From contig NZ_SUNB01000008.1 in assembly GCF_007570825.1 (NCBI RefSeq), forward strand, positions 62,001-126,000: a stretch of 64,000 nt of DNA, written 5' to 3'. Of this stretch, positions 27,656 through 37,127 are shown piece by piece; positions within the stretch are counted from its first letter, which is position 1; each line of letters opens with the position of its first letter. Under the pieces are notes generated by a model that was given only the letters and a program-made list of their open reading frames with translations, was not told the DNA's origin and made no database searches. This DNA is from Pleionea sediminis (GTDB lineage: Bacteria; Pseudomonadota; Gammaproteobacteria; Enterobacterales; Kangiellaceae). Position numbers and translations under genes: made by a program.

Positions 27656-29342
27656 GTTTTTATTAAATCCTGCAATTTTAATGATGGCAGGAGGATTACT
27701 CGCTCTAACCTTACCCAAACGATTATTAGGGCTATGGGCAGTAATTGTTCCGACATTATCCCTTTTTTGGTTCCTTTATTTACCCGAAGGTGAAAGCGGA
27801 CAGTTAACTCTTTTGGGTATGGAATTAATTACTTTACGAATTGATCACCTCAGTTTTATCTGGACTGTCATTTTCCATATTGCTGCTACGCTGGCTGGCT
27901 TATATGCTTGGCATGTTAAAGACCGTCAACAACAAGTTTCCGCTCTAATTTATTCCGGTGCTGCCATTGGTGCTGTTCTAGCAGGCGATCTAGTTACACT
28001 TTTTATCTACTGGGAATTAACGGCCTTATCTTCCGTTATGCTTATCTGGGCATCTCGCACTGAGGCAGCGAATCGCGCTGGCTTCCGATATCTTGTGATT
28101 CAAGTGATTTCGGGATTACTTCTCATGAGTGGCGCTTTAGTGATTTATCAAACCGGCGGTTCACTAAAGTTTGAACACATTGGACTCGAAGGTTTATCAG
28201 GCTGGCTGATATTTATTGCCTTTGGTATTAAATGTTGCTTTCCTTTATTGCACAACTGGATGCAAGACGCTTATCCTCAAGCCACGGTTACCGGTACTGT
28301 CGTACTTTCCGCATTTACAACCAAGCTCGCCGTTTACTCTTTAGCACGAGGCTATGCCGGCGAGGACATCCTGGTCATTATCGGTGCCACGATGACAGCA
28401 TTCCCAATTTTCTTTGCGGTTATTGAAAATGATTTACGTAGAGTATTGTCTTATAGCTTAAACAATCAACTCGGCTATATGGTTGTGGGTGTTGGAATCG
28501 GAACTGAACTTGCAATCAATGGCGCAGCAGCCCATGCCTTTGCCCATATTCTTTATAAAGCTCTATTATTCATGTCAATGGGCGCTGTACTTCACCGAGT
28601 CGGCACAATAAAAGCCAGTGAACTTGGAGGACTCTATAAGTCTATGCCCTGGACCACCACGTTTTGTATCATCGGAGCGTTGTCCATTTCGGCTTTTCCA
28701 CTTTTCTCAGGCTTTGTCACTAAAGCCATGATTTTGACCGCGGTTGCCGGTGAAGGCCAATGGATTATTTGGACGGTGTTACTTTTTGCCTCTGCTGGAG
28801 TCGTCGATCATTCGGGTATTAAAGTCCCCTTCTTCTCATTCTTTTATCATGACGCCGGACACCGAGTTAAAGAAGCTCCCTGGAATATGCTACTCGCTAT
28901 GGGAATTACGGCTTGTTTATGTATTGGTATCGGTGTTTACCCTGAACCACTGTACGCCATACTGCCTTATGCAGTTGATTACGCTCCTTATACGACAGCA
29001 CATGTTATTACACAGTTGCAACTGTTGTTATTTGCTGCATTAGCGTTTACTACTTTAATTCGAAAAGGCTGGTACCCCGAAGAAATTCACTCAACCAACC
29101 TTGATTTCGACTGGGTATACCGACGTGTCTTACCAGCCGCTGCTCATTTAATCATTGCAGCGACTCGTCGAACAATAGATACGATTTCTTTATTGCTGTC
29201 AAAGCCTGCTATTATCATTGTAAAACGAGTTGCCAATAATTCACTGGTGAGTACAATCGTTACAGGAAACCCATCAACGGGAGCCATGGTAGGCTGGATT
29301 TCGATACTTCTTTCTCTATTTTTAATGTTGAATTTTATATAG
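27648..29342 (+). CDS. Third NuoL/M/N-like Mrp subunit
   Basis: The ATG at 27648 is preferred over 27633 because an AGGA site precedes it. The 564-residue protein has the proton-channel family core: glutamate in TLFIYWELTAL, KCCFPLLHNWMQDAYPQA, and a C-terminal extension with extra helices (RTIDTISLL). It closes the mrp operon; a hairpin follows at 29384. It resembles the MrpA/MrpD N-terminal type most closely but lacks the MrpA tail, which is fused to MrpB here. Confidence 0.85.
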   Translation: MNEFLLNPAILMMAGGLLALTLPKRLLGLWAVIVPTLSLFWFLYLPEGESGQLTLLGMELITLRIDHLSFIWTVIFHIAATLAGLYAWHVKDRQQQVSALIYSGAAIGAVLAGDLVTLFIYWELTALSSVMLIWASRTEAANRAGFRYLVIQVISGLLLMSGALVIYQTGGSLKFEHIGLEGLSGWLIFIAFGIKCCFPLLHNWMQDAYPQATVTGTVVLSAFTTKLAVYSLARGYAGEDILVIIGATMTAFPIFFAVIENDLRRVLSYSLNNQLGYMVVGVGIGTELAINGAAAHAFAHILYKALLFMSMGAVLHRVGTIKASELGGLYKSMPWTTTFCIIGALSISAFPLFSGFVTKAMILTAVAGEGQWIIWTVLLFASAGVVDHSGIKVPFFSFFYHDAGHRVKEAPWNMLLAMGITACLCIGIGVYPEPLYAILPYAVDYAPYTTAHVITQLQLLLFAALAFTTLIRKGWYPEEIHSTNLDFDWVYRRVLPAAAHLIIAATRRTIDTISLLLSKPAIIIVKRVANNSLVSTIVTGNPSTGAMVGWISILLSLFLMLNFI

Positions 29343-29383
29343 CCCACAAATAAGTTGTGTTTTGTATTCCTAAAGTCAAAGCT

Positions 29384-29412
29384 CGACTGTAAATTTTCGT
29401 ACAGTCGTTCTG
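29384..29412 (+). terminator. Hairpin at the end of the mrp operon
   Basis: CGACTGTA (29384-29391) pairs with TACAGTCG (29400-29407) across an 8-nt loop and is followed by TTCTG. It is a modest intrinsic terminator 42 bp after the last mrp gene. Confidence 0.55.
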
Positions 29413-29576
29413 CCTAACTTTAAAAGTTTTCAATGGAATACTCATAAATAACTCCGAAGAGAGCCCCTAATATTGAAGTTTGCAAATCGTAACCTTAGTG
29501 ATAAGTGATAACCAAAAACCATATCAATATCCATACGTTATACTCAACGATTTCACAAAACTGTAGAAATGAGAAA

Positions 29577-30080
29577 TTAAAAATATATCGATCTTTCTCG
29601 TCGTGCTCGCTCAATATCAAGATCAGTAATAGATTCAACTCCTTTAATTTTCTGCTCGACATAATGGTTTGGTAATTTCATTTCCAAAGCACCGCGCACT
29701 ACATGTTCGACATACCAGGAATAAGGCTTGAGTGTGTCGTTTATTCTTGTAGCAACGTAAATAAAAGCATCCTTTTTTTCCTGCTCATAATTTTCGATGG
29801 TGACGATTTGTCTTTCATAACCATTTCCAAGTCCTTCTACTTTATCTAACAAGTACAGCCCCGATTCTGGAATCTCAAATAAAACACCATAAACTAAATT
29901 TTGAATGCCAGGAGACGCTTGAGCGTTGCATTTTGCTGAACCATCGTCACTTTCTTTATGAAAATTCAATTCAAATTCATTTAAATAAAAGCACCCTTTT
30001 GCTTTTGCTTGCGGCACACGAGAGCGCATTCTTTTAAGCGACATATTAGAGCCATACGCAAAATAATTGATCAATGACAT
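29577..30080 (-). CDS. Gamma-glutamylcyclotransferase-like protein
   Basis: The ATG at 30080 fits the family start because the product opens with MSLINYFAYGSNMS, the YGSN substrate loop. The 167-residue protein keeps the predicted catalytic Glu region (LYLLDKVEGLGNGYERQIV). Family members cyclise gamma-glutamyl amines or peptides to 5-oxoproline. The substrate here is not known. It is monocistronic and converges on the mrp operon. Confidence 0.85.
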   Translation of the reverse strand: MSLINYFAYGSNMSLKRMRSRVPQAKAKGCFYLNEFELNFHKESDDGSAKCNAQASPGIQNLVYGVLFEIPESGLYLLDKVEGLGNGYERQIVTIENYEQEKKDAFIYVATRINDTLKPYSWYVEHVVRGALEMKLPNHYVEQKIKGVESITDLDIERARRERSIYF

Positions 30081-30530
30081 ATCGGATAACAATACCGGTT
30101 TATTAATCCACCACGGATAAATATAGAATATTAAACAACTTCTGTTTAGTTAACTCAAGACAGAAATTAACGATAATCGAGAGTAAGACTCCAAAATTTG
30201 AGCCAGTTAAAGCGTATGACTGACCCTAGGTCTAAAAACAATTCGTTATAATGATAACAATTATGACTATTTTTAGTTTTTAGCCAAGGCGTCATATTCA
30301 TATGTGATCAAGCCATTAATCAATGATTGGAATTAACAGCATCAATTCGGTAGCGCATTGTTTAAACATATAATTTTAATCAATGACTATTTTAATTACA
30401 GACAATTATTAGATACTAAAATATGAAAAATTGGCATAAAGCATGATATCGTAAAAAACAATCTACTTTGAATTGTTTAATTACTAACTATACTAAACCA
30501 CATAACTATCAACAATCGTGGGAACATTTC
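30081..30530. other. Divergent intergenic region with a Fur-box-like site
   Basis: It holds a Fur-box-like sequence at 30247-30265 and otherwise AT-rich DNA. A TTG-initiated extension of the next gene to 30468 has no signal peptide logic and was not adopted. Confidence 0.4.
30247..30265. promoter_or_regulatory. Fur-box-like sequence
   Basis: TATAATGATAACAATTATG matches the 19-bp E. coli Fur consensus in 15 positions by eye. It lies about 170 bp before the gamma-glutamylcyclotransferase-like gene and about 270 bp before the exported protein gene, so its target is unclear. Confidence 0.35.
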
Positions 30531-30962
30531 GTGAAAAGATTCAGATTTTTAACAATTTTTATTTTAACCGCCCTACTTTCATTCAATGTCACTGCCAGTG
30601 AAAAGACATTAGCTGACGTCAAGCAGTTGTCTTTGAACGTTGAGGGTATGTCACCTAAGGGCGTTGTTAACAATCAACTTTATTTTGCGCGATTTGAGGG
30701 CTTTACTGAATTACTTAAAGTGCTGGTCGAAGCTTTAAACACACCAGCCATTGAGCCAGTAAAAGCAAAACCACTGTTCACTTTTGATGCTTCCTTTACA
30801 GAGAGTAATCAGAAAGACTTGCTGGTCGAAGTAGGAGAATCCTGGATAAGAGTCGAGGATAAAAATTATGACATCACCGAAAAGCAATATGATCGTATTA
30901 TCGAGCTAGTGGCTCTTCGATTAACTGACGAAGAGTTAGCTCAGCTTTTATCGGAAAATTAA
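30531..30962 (+). CDS. Small exported protein of unknown function
   Basis: I choose GTG at 30531 because the product then starts with a clean signal peptide (VKRFRFLTIFILTALLSFNV, cleaved near TAS). The mature part is about 120 residues, acidic, and ends with a helical, leucine-rich segment (RIIELVALRLTDEELAQLL). No family is recognised. It is followed by a long hairpin between convergent genes. Confidence 0.6.
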   Translation: MKRFRFLTIFILTALLSFNVTASEKTLADVKQLSLNVEGMSPKGVVNNQLYFARFEGFTELLKVLVEALNTPAIEPVKAKPLFTFDASFTESNQKDLLVEVGESWIRVEDKNYDITEKQYDRIIELVALRLTDEELAQLLSEN

Positions 30963-30992
30963 TTGTTTTAAGTTTTAGCTAAAGCTTTAGCT

Positions 30993-31036
30993 TTTAAGCA
31001 GTATCTCTAACTATCCGAGGGAGCATACTGCTTAAA
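30993..31036. terminator. Bidirectional terminator between convergent genes
   Basis: TTTAAGCAGTAT (30993-31004) and ATACTGCTTAAA (31025-31036) form a 12-bp stem with a 20-nt loop. The T and A flanks allow it to act in both directions. A second small palindrome (AGCTAAAGCTTTAGCT, 30977-30992) lies directly before it. Confidence 0.65.
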
Positions 31037-31051
31037 TTGAATTTAAACGTA

Positions 31052-33802
31052 TTATTTCACTTGGCGTATCACATTGTATTGATTGGTCTTTATATCAACA
31101 ATCGCGGTTTCTCCTTGTCCACACCAGTTAATTTTTAATTTGACATTACCTTGGTAATCATCCAATCCAAACATCAAACGACGTTCTGATTGTGACAGCA
31201 AACCATTGGATGCCACGACTTCTCGCATTTGCATGGGCAGTTCCGTTTCTGAACCATAAATTAGTTCGACACGAGAACCTATAGCATCACGATTACAACT
31301 ATAACCATTACCAACGAGCTTTACGCCAACCCAACTCTTTGCGGCCGATTGATTCTTATAAATTGCCAAAGGAGCAAATGGTTGTGAAACCAGAACATCC
31401 ATATCACCATCATTATCCATATCGGCAACCGCAATACCTCGGGCCACTTCCGTATCACTCCAACCCACTTGATCGGCAACATCAACAAAATATTGGCCCT
31501 CATTGATATAAGCTCGTTTTTTGTCATGCGGATAAATACAACGTCCTCGTAAATCAGCATAGCTATCCGCAAAACCATGTACCTCAGGGCCAGTAAGCGC
31601 AACTTTTTCATTCCAATACCAATAATCAGGGCAACCTTCGTATTGTTCGTCGTAATTATCGTTAACCATGCCATTGGCTTGTAGAATATCGAGTCGACCA
31701 TCACGATTTATATCGACCGCGGCCGCGCCCCAGCCGAATCGATTTTCATTTAATGCATTCATTGCCATCGCACTGTCAGTAAATGCTTTGTATCCCGTTT
31801 CGTTAACGGTCCCATCATTAATCCAAAGCAAACTGCCTTCTGCTTGTAACGCGACATGCACGTTAGAAACATAAACATCCTGATTACCATCATTGTTAAA
31901 ATCAGCAATCGTTGAGTTCATTCCTTTATAAGTGTCTCTGCCTAACTCTCCCACCAATTTTCCTTCTATAGTTTTAAAGCGATAACCTTCCTGATTAATA
32001 AACATTTGATCAGGACCAAAATCATTCGCTAAATAAATATCAGGCCAACCGTCATTGTTAAGATCGCCAACACCAACATCTAACGTCCAGCGAGTTCCTG
32101 AAAATCCCCAAGCTTCATTAGACTGTTTTGAAAATCCATCGTCACCACTTAGATAAATAATATTTTCACCGCCGTTATTCGCGTTATGCCAAGTGCGATG
32201 CATAAAGTCGAAAGCTCGACGGTCACCTTCGTGTTCAGCCGCAGGCAAATCAAAAATACTAAAATTGGGCGCCTGTTCATAATTTGCTAACTGCGTTCGC
32301 AAAGAGTTTCCGACAATTAGATCGAGGCGGCCATCCTGGTTTAAATCAGCCACGTTAGCCGACATCGACGTGGTGTAGTCTCGAAGATTTAATAATTCCG
32401 TGTTATCAATAAACTCAAGATAGCCTTTTTCAATCAAATTATTATGAAGAAAACGAGGATATCCAAATCCTGTGGCCAAGTACAAATCTTGATCGCCATC
32501 ATTGTCGTAGTCAAAAAATAATCCAGTTGCTGCCAAGCCTTCTTCTTTGAAGTTCTTAATAAATTCATCGATTGCTGGTAACGGATGGCGCTGAAAATTA
32601 AAGTTACCTTTATTTAAATACAAAGCAGAGCGAGCAGATTCTTGCTTTAGTGAATAACTCACGAACAGATCGGGTAAACCATCATTATTAACGTCAGCTA
32701 TTGATACGCCATCACCCTGTGCCATAATCCATTTTGAAAGATGCTTAATTCTTGGATCAACCTCTTGCAGAATATTTGAAGGTTGAGATTCTATGCCAGC
32801 TCCCTCTGTAGAAATTTTTTCAAATGAAAAGTCAGGAGCTTTCTGCAAGTTAAAAGTATGCGCAGCTTGATAAATAGAAATACCAATTAAGCCAACAACA
32901 CCTATGGTTACAGGTCGCATCCAATAACTTTTAATCTGTTTTAAGAAATTCAGTGGTTGTTGACGATAAGCTTGGAATGCACGATAGACAAACATTAATG
33001 TGTAAAACAAAAATGCTGCTTTAAATAGGGTTGAAAGCGCTTCAAATTTATGCAAAATAAGATCAACAAATGAAATAAAGAATGCCATAAATATTTGACC
33101 CGATTTTGAGTTAGGTGACGTCGCCGGATCAGTAATCATGAAGAAGGTAAATAAATAAAATGCTGGAGAGGTTATTGTTCCCAAAATTATCGTTTCTGCA
33201 GGAACATGATGCTGCGTCAACCAACCACGTATGAATATATTTATTGAATAAAAGATCAAAAAAGAAATAATTAAAGCATTCCGATTTATTTTGAACACAA
33301 ATAAAGAAAGTGCTGCGGTCACAACAAAAAAGCTTATTGCAGTATAACCACCCCATTGATAAGCTGGAGATGGACTGATCATTCCCTCCCCTAAAATAAC
33401 CGCAACCAATAATCCAAATAAGTTTGGATTATACAAATGACGGCCATTGACAGTGATGAGATATTTGGAAGCAATCGCAAAAAATGCCGGCAAAGCCGGT
33501 AACCACAAACCATGAGCGGTATTTACAAGTATGCTTAGGCCCATTCCGGTAATTGCCGCACTTAAAGGAAATACGATTTTTTTCCTAAACAGTGCTGAAA
33601 ACGCCATATCGAGTATACACGTTGTCATGACAATAATTAAAATTTGTCCAGGACTTCGATTAAATCCTAAAAAAGTGACGCCCACCAATACATAGGTAAG
33701 TAATATAAAGAAAAATGGTATTCGAGGATCCTTTCTTGATGGAAAGCGATCCATATTTGAGTAGAATCTTGCCAAAGGATTCTTTATTACTAATTCGGTC
33801 AT
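31052..33802 (-). CDS. Fusion of an NqrB/RnfD-like membrane domain with FG-GAP repeats and ASPIC/UnbV (CRTAC1-like)
   Basis: The 916-residue protein has two parts. Residues 1-about 300 form roughly nine membrane helices resembling the NqrB/RnfD fold (for example NGRHLYNPNLFGLLVAV). Residues about 340-840 are a beta-propeller with seven DxDxDG calcium loops (DVNNDGLPD, DYDNDGDQD, DLNQDGRLD, DLNNDGWPD, DFNNDGNQD, DINRDGRLD, DMDNDGDMD). An ASPIC/UnbV domain closes the chain (SWVGVKLVG ... LMFGLDDYQG). The propeller should face the periplasm. It is the last gene of the GH3-Rieske operon. The flavin-attachment motif of true NqrB/RnfD was not found, so an electron-transfer role is open. Confidence 0.8.
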   Translation of the reverse strand: MTELVIKNPLARFYSNMDRFPSRKDPRIPFFFILLTYVLVGVTFLGFNRSPGQILIIVMTTCILDMAFSALFRKKIVFPLSAAITGMGLSILVNTAHGLWLPALPAFFAIASKYLITVNGRHLYNPNLFGLLVAVILGEGMISPSPAYQWGGYTAISFFVVTAALSLFVFKINRNALIISFLIFYSINIFIRGWLTQHHVPAETIILGTITSPAFYLFTFFMITDPATSPNSKSGQIFMAFFISFVDLILHKFEALSTLFKAAFLFYTLMFVYRAFQAYRQQPLNFLKQIKSYWMRPVTIGVVGLIGISIYQAAHTFNLQKAPDFSFEKISTEGAGIESQPSNILQEVDPRIKHLSKWIMAQGDGVSIADVNNDGLPDLFVSYSLKQESARSALYLNKGNFNFQRHPLPAIDEFIKNFKEEGLAATGLFFDYDNDGDQDLYLATGFGYPRFLHNNLIEKGYLEFIDNTELLNLRDYTTSMSANVADLNQDGRLDLIVGNSLRTQLANYEQAPNFSIFDLPAAEHEGDRRAFDFMHRTWHNANNGGENIIYLSGDDGFSKQSNEAWGFSGTRWTLDVGVGDLNNDGWPDIYLANDFGPDQMFINQEGYRFKTIEGKLVGELGRDTYKGMNSTIADFNNDGNQDVYVSNVHVALQAEGSLLWINDGTVNETGYKAFTDSAMAMNALNENRFGWGAAAVDINRDGRLDILQANGMVNDNYDEQYEGCPDYWYWNEKVALTGPEVHGFADSYADLRGRCIYPHDKKRAYINEGQYFVDVADQVGWSDTEVARGIAVADMDNDGDMDVLVSQPFAPLAIYKNQSAAKSWVGVKLVGNGYSCNRDAIGSRVELIYGSETELPMQMREVVASNGLLSQSERRLMFGLDDYQGNVKLKINWCGQGETAIVDIKTNQYNVIRQVK

Positions 33803-33888
33803 AATATACCCAGCTATTTTAATGGACTTAATGTTAAATTTTAAAATTGTTTTTCAGTTTAAACTTTCGAAGATTCTAAAAGTGAATA

Positions 33889-34908
33889 TCATGTATCAAC
33901 CGTCATCGATTGCTTTAATCTCGAAGGTGCTTTATCAATAATGTCATCAAAAGGATCCAACCTTCGTATATCACGCACTAGAGAAGGTAACGATTGCTTA
34001 TGGTAATTTTCTAAACCACACTCATCCATAAGCTCACTCAAACGGTTTAAATAGCTCCAGGGAACGGTTGGAAAGATATGATGCTCTGTATGTAAATTAA
34101 AGTTGTAACAACAAACAATGGATAACCATCGCGGTAACATCGCGCTACGGCAATAAGCTTCTTGCTCGTAGGTTTTTATAGAGTTTGGATGACTGTGACT
34201 AATAAAAGGATATAAACCAGCGTGGTGACACAAATTAATCGTTTCAAACCAAAAATAGAATATAAATAATGCAGGGAGAGCATAAATTAGAAAGTTTTCA
34301 AGGCCAATTAAAACGGCTAATGCCCCCCATGGAAGCAAGGTAATTACTGCAGACAGTATTGATAATAATAGTTTATGTCGGTCAACCTTTGTTTCTTTTA
34401 ATAAGCGACCTGGATACATCCAGAAAGCAGAAAAAATCCCAATAGCAGCTGCGACTGGTAATCTTAATACCCACATCACTCGAACAATCATTCGCATTGC
34501 CGAACTGTACTCTTGCGCGTCAAGTGCAGCAACAGACGTTGGATCTTTATCAATAACTCCCACCCACTTATGGTGCTTTCGATGAACATTACGCCATGAG
34601 ACAAAAGGAACCAGTGCGATAGCACCAAATAAACTCCCCATTATCACATTACTGTTGTTCGACTTAAAAAACGTCCCATGCCCACATTCGTGAAGTAATA
34701 CAAAACATCGAAACATCGATAATCCGAGAAAGATTTCTATCAACCAAAATTGCCAACCAAAGGGTTCAACAATTGTTAACAAAAATAAGCAGCCAGCTAT
34801 CATCGCTAGCTCAAGCATTGAGATTGTTAAAGCAAGTGAAGAATGAATAGCAAATCCATCTTCTAATTGCACTTGCTCTAATAATTTCACATATTGTTGC
34901 TTTTCCAT
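33889..34908 (-). CDS. Membrane fatty acid desaturase
   Basis: The 339-residue protein has the three histidine clusters of the membrane di-iron desaturases: HECGH (73-77), HRKHH (109-113) and HTEHH (273-277), with four or more membrane helices between them. Members insert double bonds (often delta-12 type) into acyl chains using O2 and an electron donor. It is the fifth gene of the GH3-Rieske operon, 32 bp after the tandem GNAT gene, so its substrate may be the acyl product of the pathway and not only membrane lipid. Confidence 0.9.
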   Translation of the reverse strand: MEKQQYVKLLEQVQLEDGFAIHSSLALTISMLELAMIAGCLFLLTIVEPFGWQFWLIEIFLGLSMFRCFVLLHECGHGTFFKSNNSNVIMGSLFGAIALVPFVSWRNVHRKHHKWVGVIDKDPTSVAALDAQEYSSAMRMIVRVMWVLRLPVAAAIGIFSAFWMYPGRLLKETKVDRHKLLLSILSAVITLLPWGALAVLIGLENFLIYALPALFIFYFWFETINLCHHAGLYPFISHSHPNSIKTYEQEAYCRSAMLPRWLSIVCCYNFNLHTEHHIFPTVPWSYLNRLSELMDECGLENYHKQSLPSLVRDIRRLDPFDDIIDKAPSRLKQSMTVDT

Positions 34909-34940
34909 AGTTCTATAGCGACTCGTAAGGTTTGAGGTTA

Positions 34941-36047
34941 TTAATGCAACGCCATTTCAAAGCCAGGCTGATCAGTTATAAAATCTTTATTAGAAAATGA
35001 AGAGTCTGTGTGTTTAAAAACTCGTAATTCAAAATCAGTTTTTCGATATCTGAAAGAGCGAAAAGCCTTAATTAATGGAGAGCCTTCAACCAGCATCGTA
35101 GACATCATATGCAATCGATCTTGTCTTAAGTCATGGTAGATTGCTTTCAATAGTGAGCTGAGTAAATTTGGATCTTCATTCTCAACTTCAACATGCGTTA
35201 GCGTTGTATAATTAAAACATTCTCCAGCCTTTGGTAGTGGCTCAAAATTCCTTAGCTTTGCCTCCAAGTTATAAATTGCTTTAAGTATTCGCATATGTCC
35301 ATGATAGGCTAGCAAGCGCGTTTTTCTCAGCTCACAATTATTCCATGGGGCGGCAGTCGCTATTATTTTCTGATTATCGTCTCGAATAATATAAAAATCA
35401 TTAATAGAAAACCCGGGCCACAGGTCAATTCGCTTTTTTAGAGTATCCGCGTCTTGCTGCAAACCGAATACTTTTTGCTTAGAATGTCGCTGTAAATACT
35501 CTGAAATTTCCTCTAAGTCATTTTCTGTTGCCCGTTCCACGCGATGAGCAGAAGGCCTAACCTTGCCAACAAACTGTATTGACATCATTGAGTAACGACT
35601 CATCACTTCTGAACCATTAAACTTAGTAGCATTGATACCTTTTTTATTGGTACTTATCACAGCACAATGAAATATTTCGACCTGATATAAATGCTTGATG
35701 ACATTAATGAAATGATGAAAAATAGGTGTAAGCTTAATCTTCTTACGGTGGCCTGCTTTTACTCTAAGATCACAGGCATAAGCAACATCCATTAGTTGAC
35801 CACCAAACCAACCTTTACGAATGACAAAACTAACACAACCAACAACCTCTTCACCTTTCTCTATAATAAATGTAATAACCTCGCCCAAATGCATGCGAAG
35901 AAGGTCGAAAAAATTTTCACCTCGTTCCTCGATGAGTGGCATAGCACCTTCAGAGTGAATACTCTCTAATAGTTGACCAAGCGGTTTTGAATCGTGATTT
36001 GTTGCCATTCTCACTTGATAATTTTGAAAGGTTTTAATTATATCCAA
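34941..36047 (-). CDS. Tandem GNAT-fold acyltransferase-like protein
   Basis: The 368-residue protein appears to hold two GNAT-like halves, about 10-165 (VVGCVSFVIRKGWFGGQLMDVAYACDLRVKAGHRKKIKLTP) and about 168-350 (IIATAAPWN ... SSLLKAIYHDLRQDRLHMMSTML). GNAT enzymes move acyl groups from acyl-CoA or acyl-ACP to amines. I cannot name the substrate. The start overlaps the Rieske gene stop by 10 bp, so the two are translationally coupled. Confidence 0.65.
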   Translation of the reverse strand: MDIIKTFQNYQVRMATNHDSKPLGQLLESIHSEGAMPLIEERGENFFDLLRMHLGEVITFIIEKGEEVVGCVSFVIRKGWFGGQLMDVAYACDLRVKAGHRKKIKLTPIFHHFINVIKHLYQVEIFHCAVISTNKKGINATKFNGSEVMSRYSMMSIQFVGKVRPSAHRVERATENDLEEISEYLQRHSKQKVFGLQQDADTLKKRIDLWPGFSINDFYIIRDDNQKIIATAAPWNNCELRKTRLLAYHGHMRILKAIYNLEAKLRNFEPLPKAGECFNYTTLTHVEVENEDPNLLSSLLKAIYHDLRQDRLHMMSTMLVEGSPLIKAFRSFRYRKTDFELRVFKHTDSSFSNKDFITDQPGFEMALH

Positions 36048-37126
36048 AAGGTTATCTCCCGGGTTCTGGGACTGGGCTTTTTTAGAGTTTGATCGGATTC
36101 TTCATAATCGCGAAGAGACTCAATATATAGGTGAAGTGTGTCTGCCTGAGTACTCTTAAACTTGGGAGGAGCTTCGCGAAATGACTGTCCTTGATTGGCC
36201 ATGATATCGACGTCTTGATTAATTACTTGCTTTGTATACCAAGGTAACCATACTGGTGCGAAATAATTTAGCAATCCAAGTTTATAACTAATACATGTGT
36301 AGACACGGGTTTTTAACGCAGATATCGGAGTGCAGGTGCTGGTGATAACGAATCCTCGTTCCGGTTCATTATTTTTTGGATTACGCCACAAATAATCGAC
36401 TCTCGTATTATTCGGCATATAAAACTTATCGGTGTGAAATAACGGGCGCTTATTCGGATTGAGTATCCGATCGGTAAAGCCAATTTCATCTTGCTCCTGG
36501 TAATAAGTCACCAGCACACTGTTTTCCGTGCGCTCTACCGTCGCGTCGACTTGTTTACGCGATCGACTTCTAAACCACCCTTTATGGACAAAAACGGTAT
36601 GAGGTACATCCATAAAGTTTTCTGCTAGGCTGGTTACGTTATTATCGAAATCAGTCACCATATAATAGGTGCCCCAATCTTTAGTATTATAAAAAGGCAT
36701 ATTGAATGGCCTTTTTTTGGCATCAGGCTCTTTGTCGAATCCCATCCAAACCCAAATAAGACCTTCCTGCTCAATAACAGGAAAAAACTCCACTTTTCTA
36801 TTGTTAAAGGCTTTGCCATGTTCACTTTCTGATGGAACATTAATGCAGTCACCCAGCTCGTTAAATTCCCAACCATGATAAGGACATTTGATACAATCTT
36901 CTTTAACACCTATTTCACCCGTACTTAACATCACATTACGATGAGAGCACCGGTCTCGTAAGGCGACAGCAGAACCATCTTTCTTCCGCCATAACACGAT
37001 TCGAGTATCCATAATGACCACCGATTGCGGTTTCTTACGTGTCACTTTTTTACTAAGCATTGCGGCATACCAATATTCGGATAATTTTCCGCAAGTTTCA
37101 CGTAAGGGTTCTTGATACTGGAGCAT
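36038..37126 (-). CDS. Rieske non-haem iron oxygenase
   Basis: The 362-residue protein has a Rieske [2Fe-2S] site (C60-x-H62 in RCSHRN, C81-x2-H84 in CPYHGW) and a C-terminal catalytic domain. In the latter D173, H176 and H181 (NFMDVPHTVFVH) give the bridging Asp and two iron ligands. It is of the single-component-alpha VanA/pheophorbide-oxygenase-like type. It would hydroxylate, demethylate or desaturate a substrate using electrons from a reductase that is not in the operon. It is one base downstream of the GH3 gene and overlaps the next gene. Confidence 0.88.
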   Translation of the reverse strand: MLQYQEPLRETCGKLSEYWYAAMLSKKVTRKKPQSVVIMDTRIVLWRKKDGSAVALRDRCSHRNVMLSTGEIGVKEDCIKCPYHGWEFNELGDCINVPSESEHGKAFNNRKVEFFPVIEQEGLIWVWMGFDKEPDAKKRPFNMPFYNTKDWGTYYMVTDFDNNVTSLAENFMDVPHTVFVHKGWFRSRSRKQVDATVERTENSVLVTYYQEQDEIGFTDRILNPNKRPLFHTDKFYMPNNTRVDYLWRNPKNNEPERGFVITSTCTPISALKTRVYTCISYKLGLLNYFAPVWLPWYTKQVINQDVDIMANQGQSFREAPPKFKSTQADTLHLYIESLRDYEESDQTLKKPSPRTREITFWI

Positions 37127-37127
37127 G

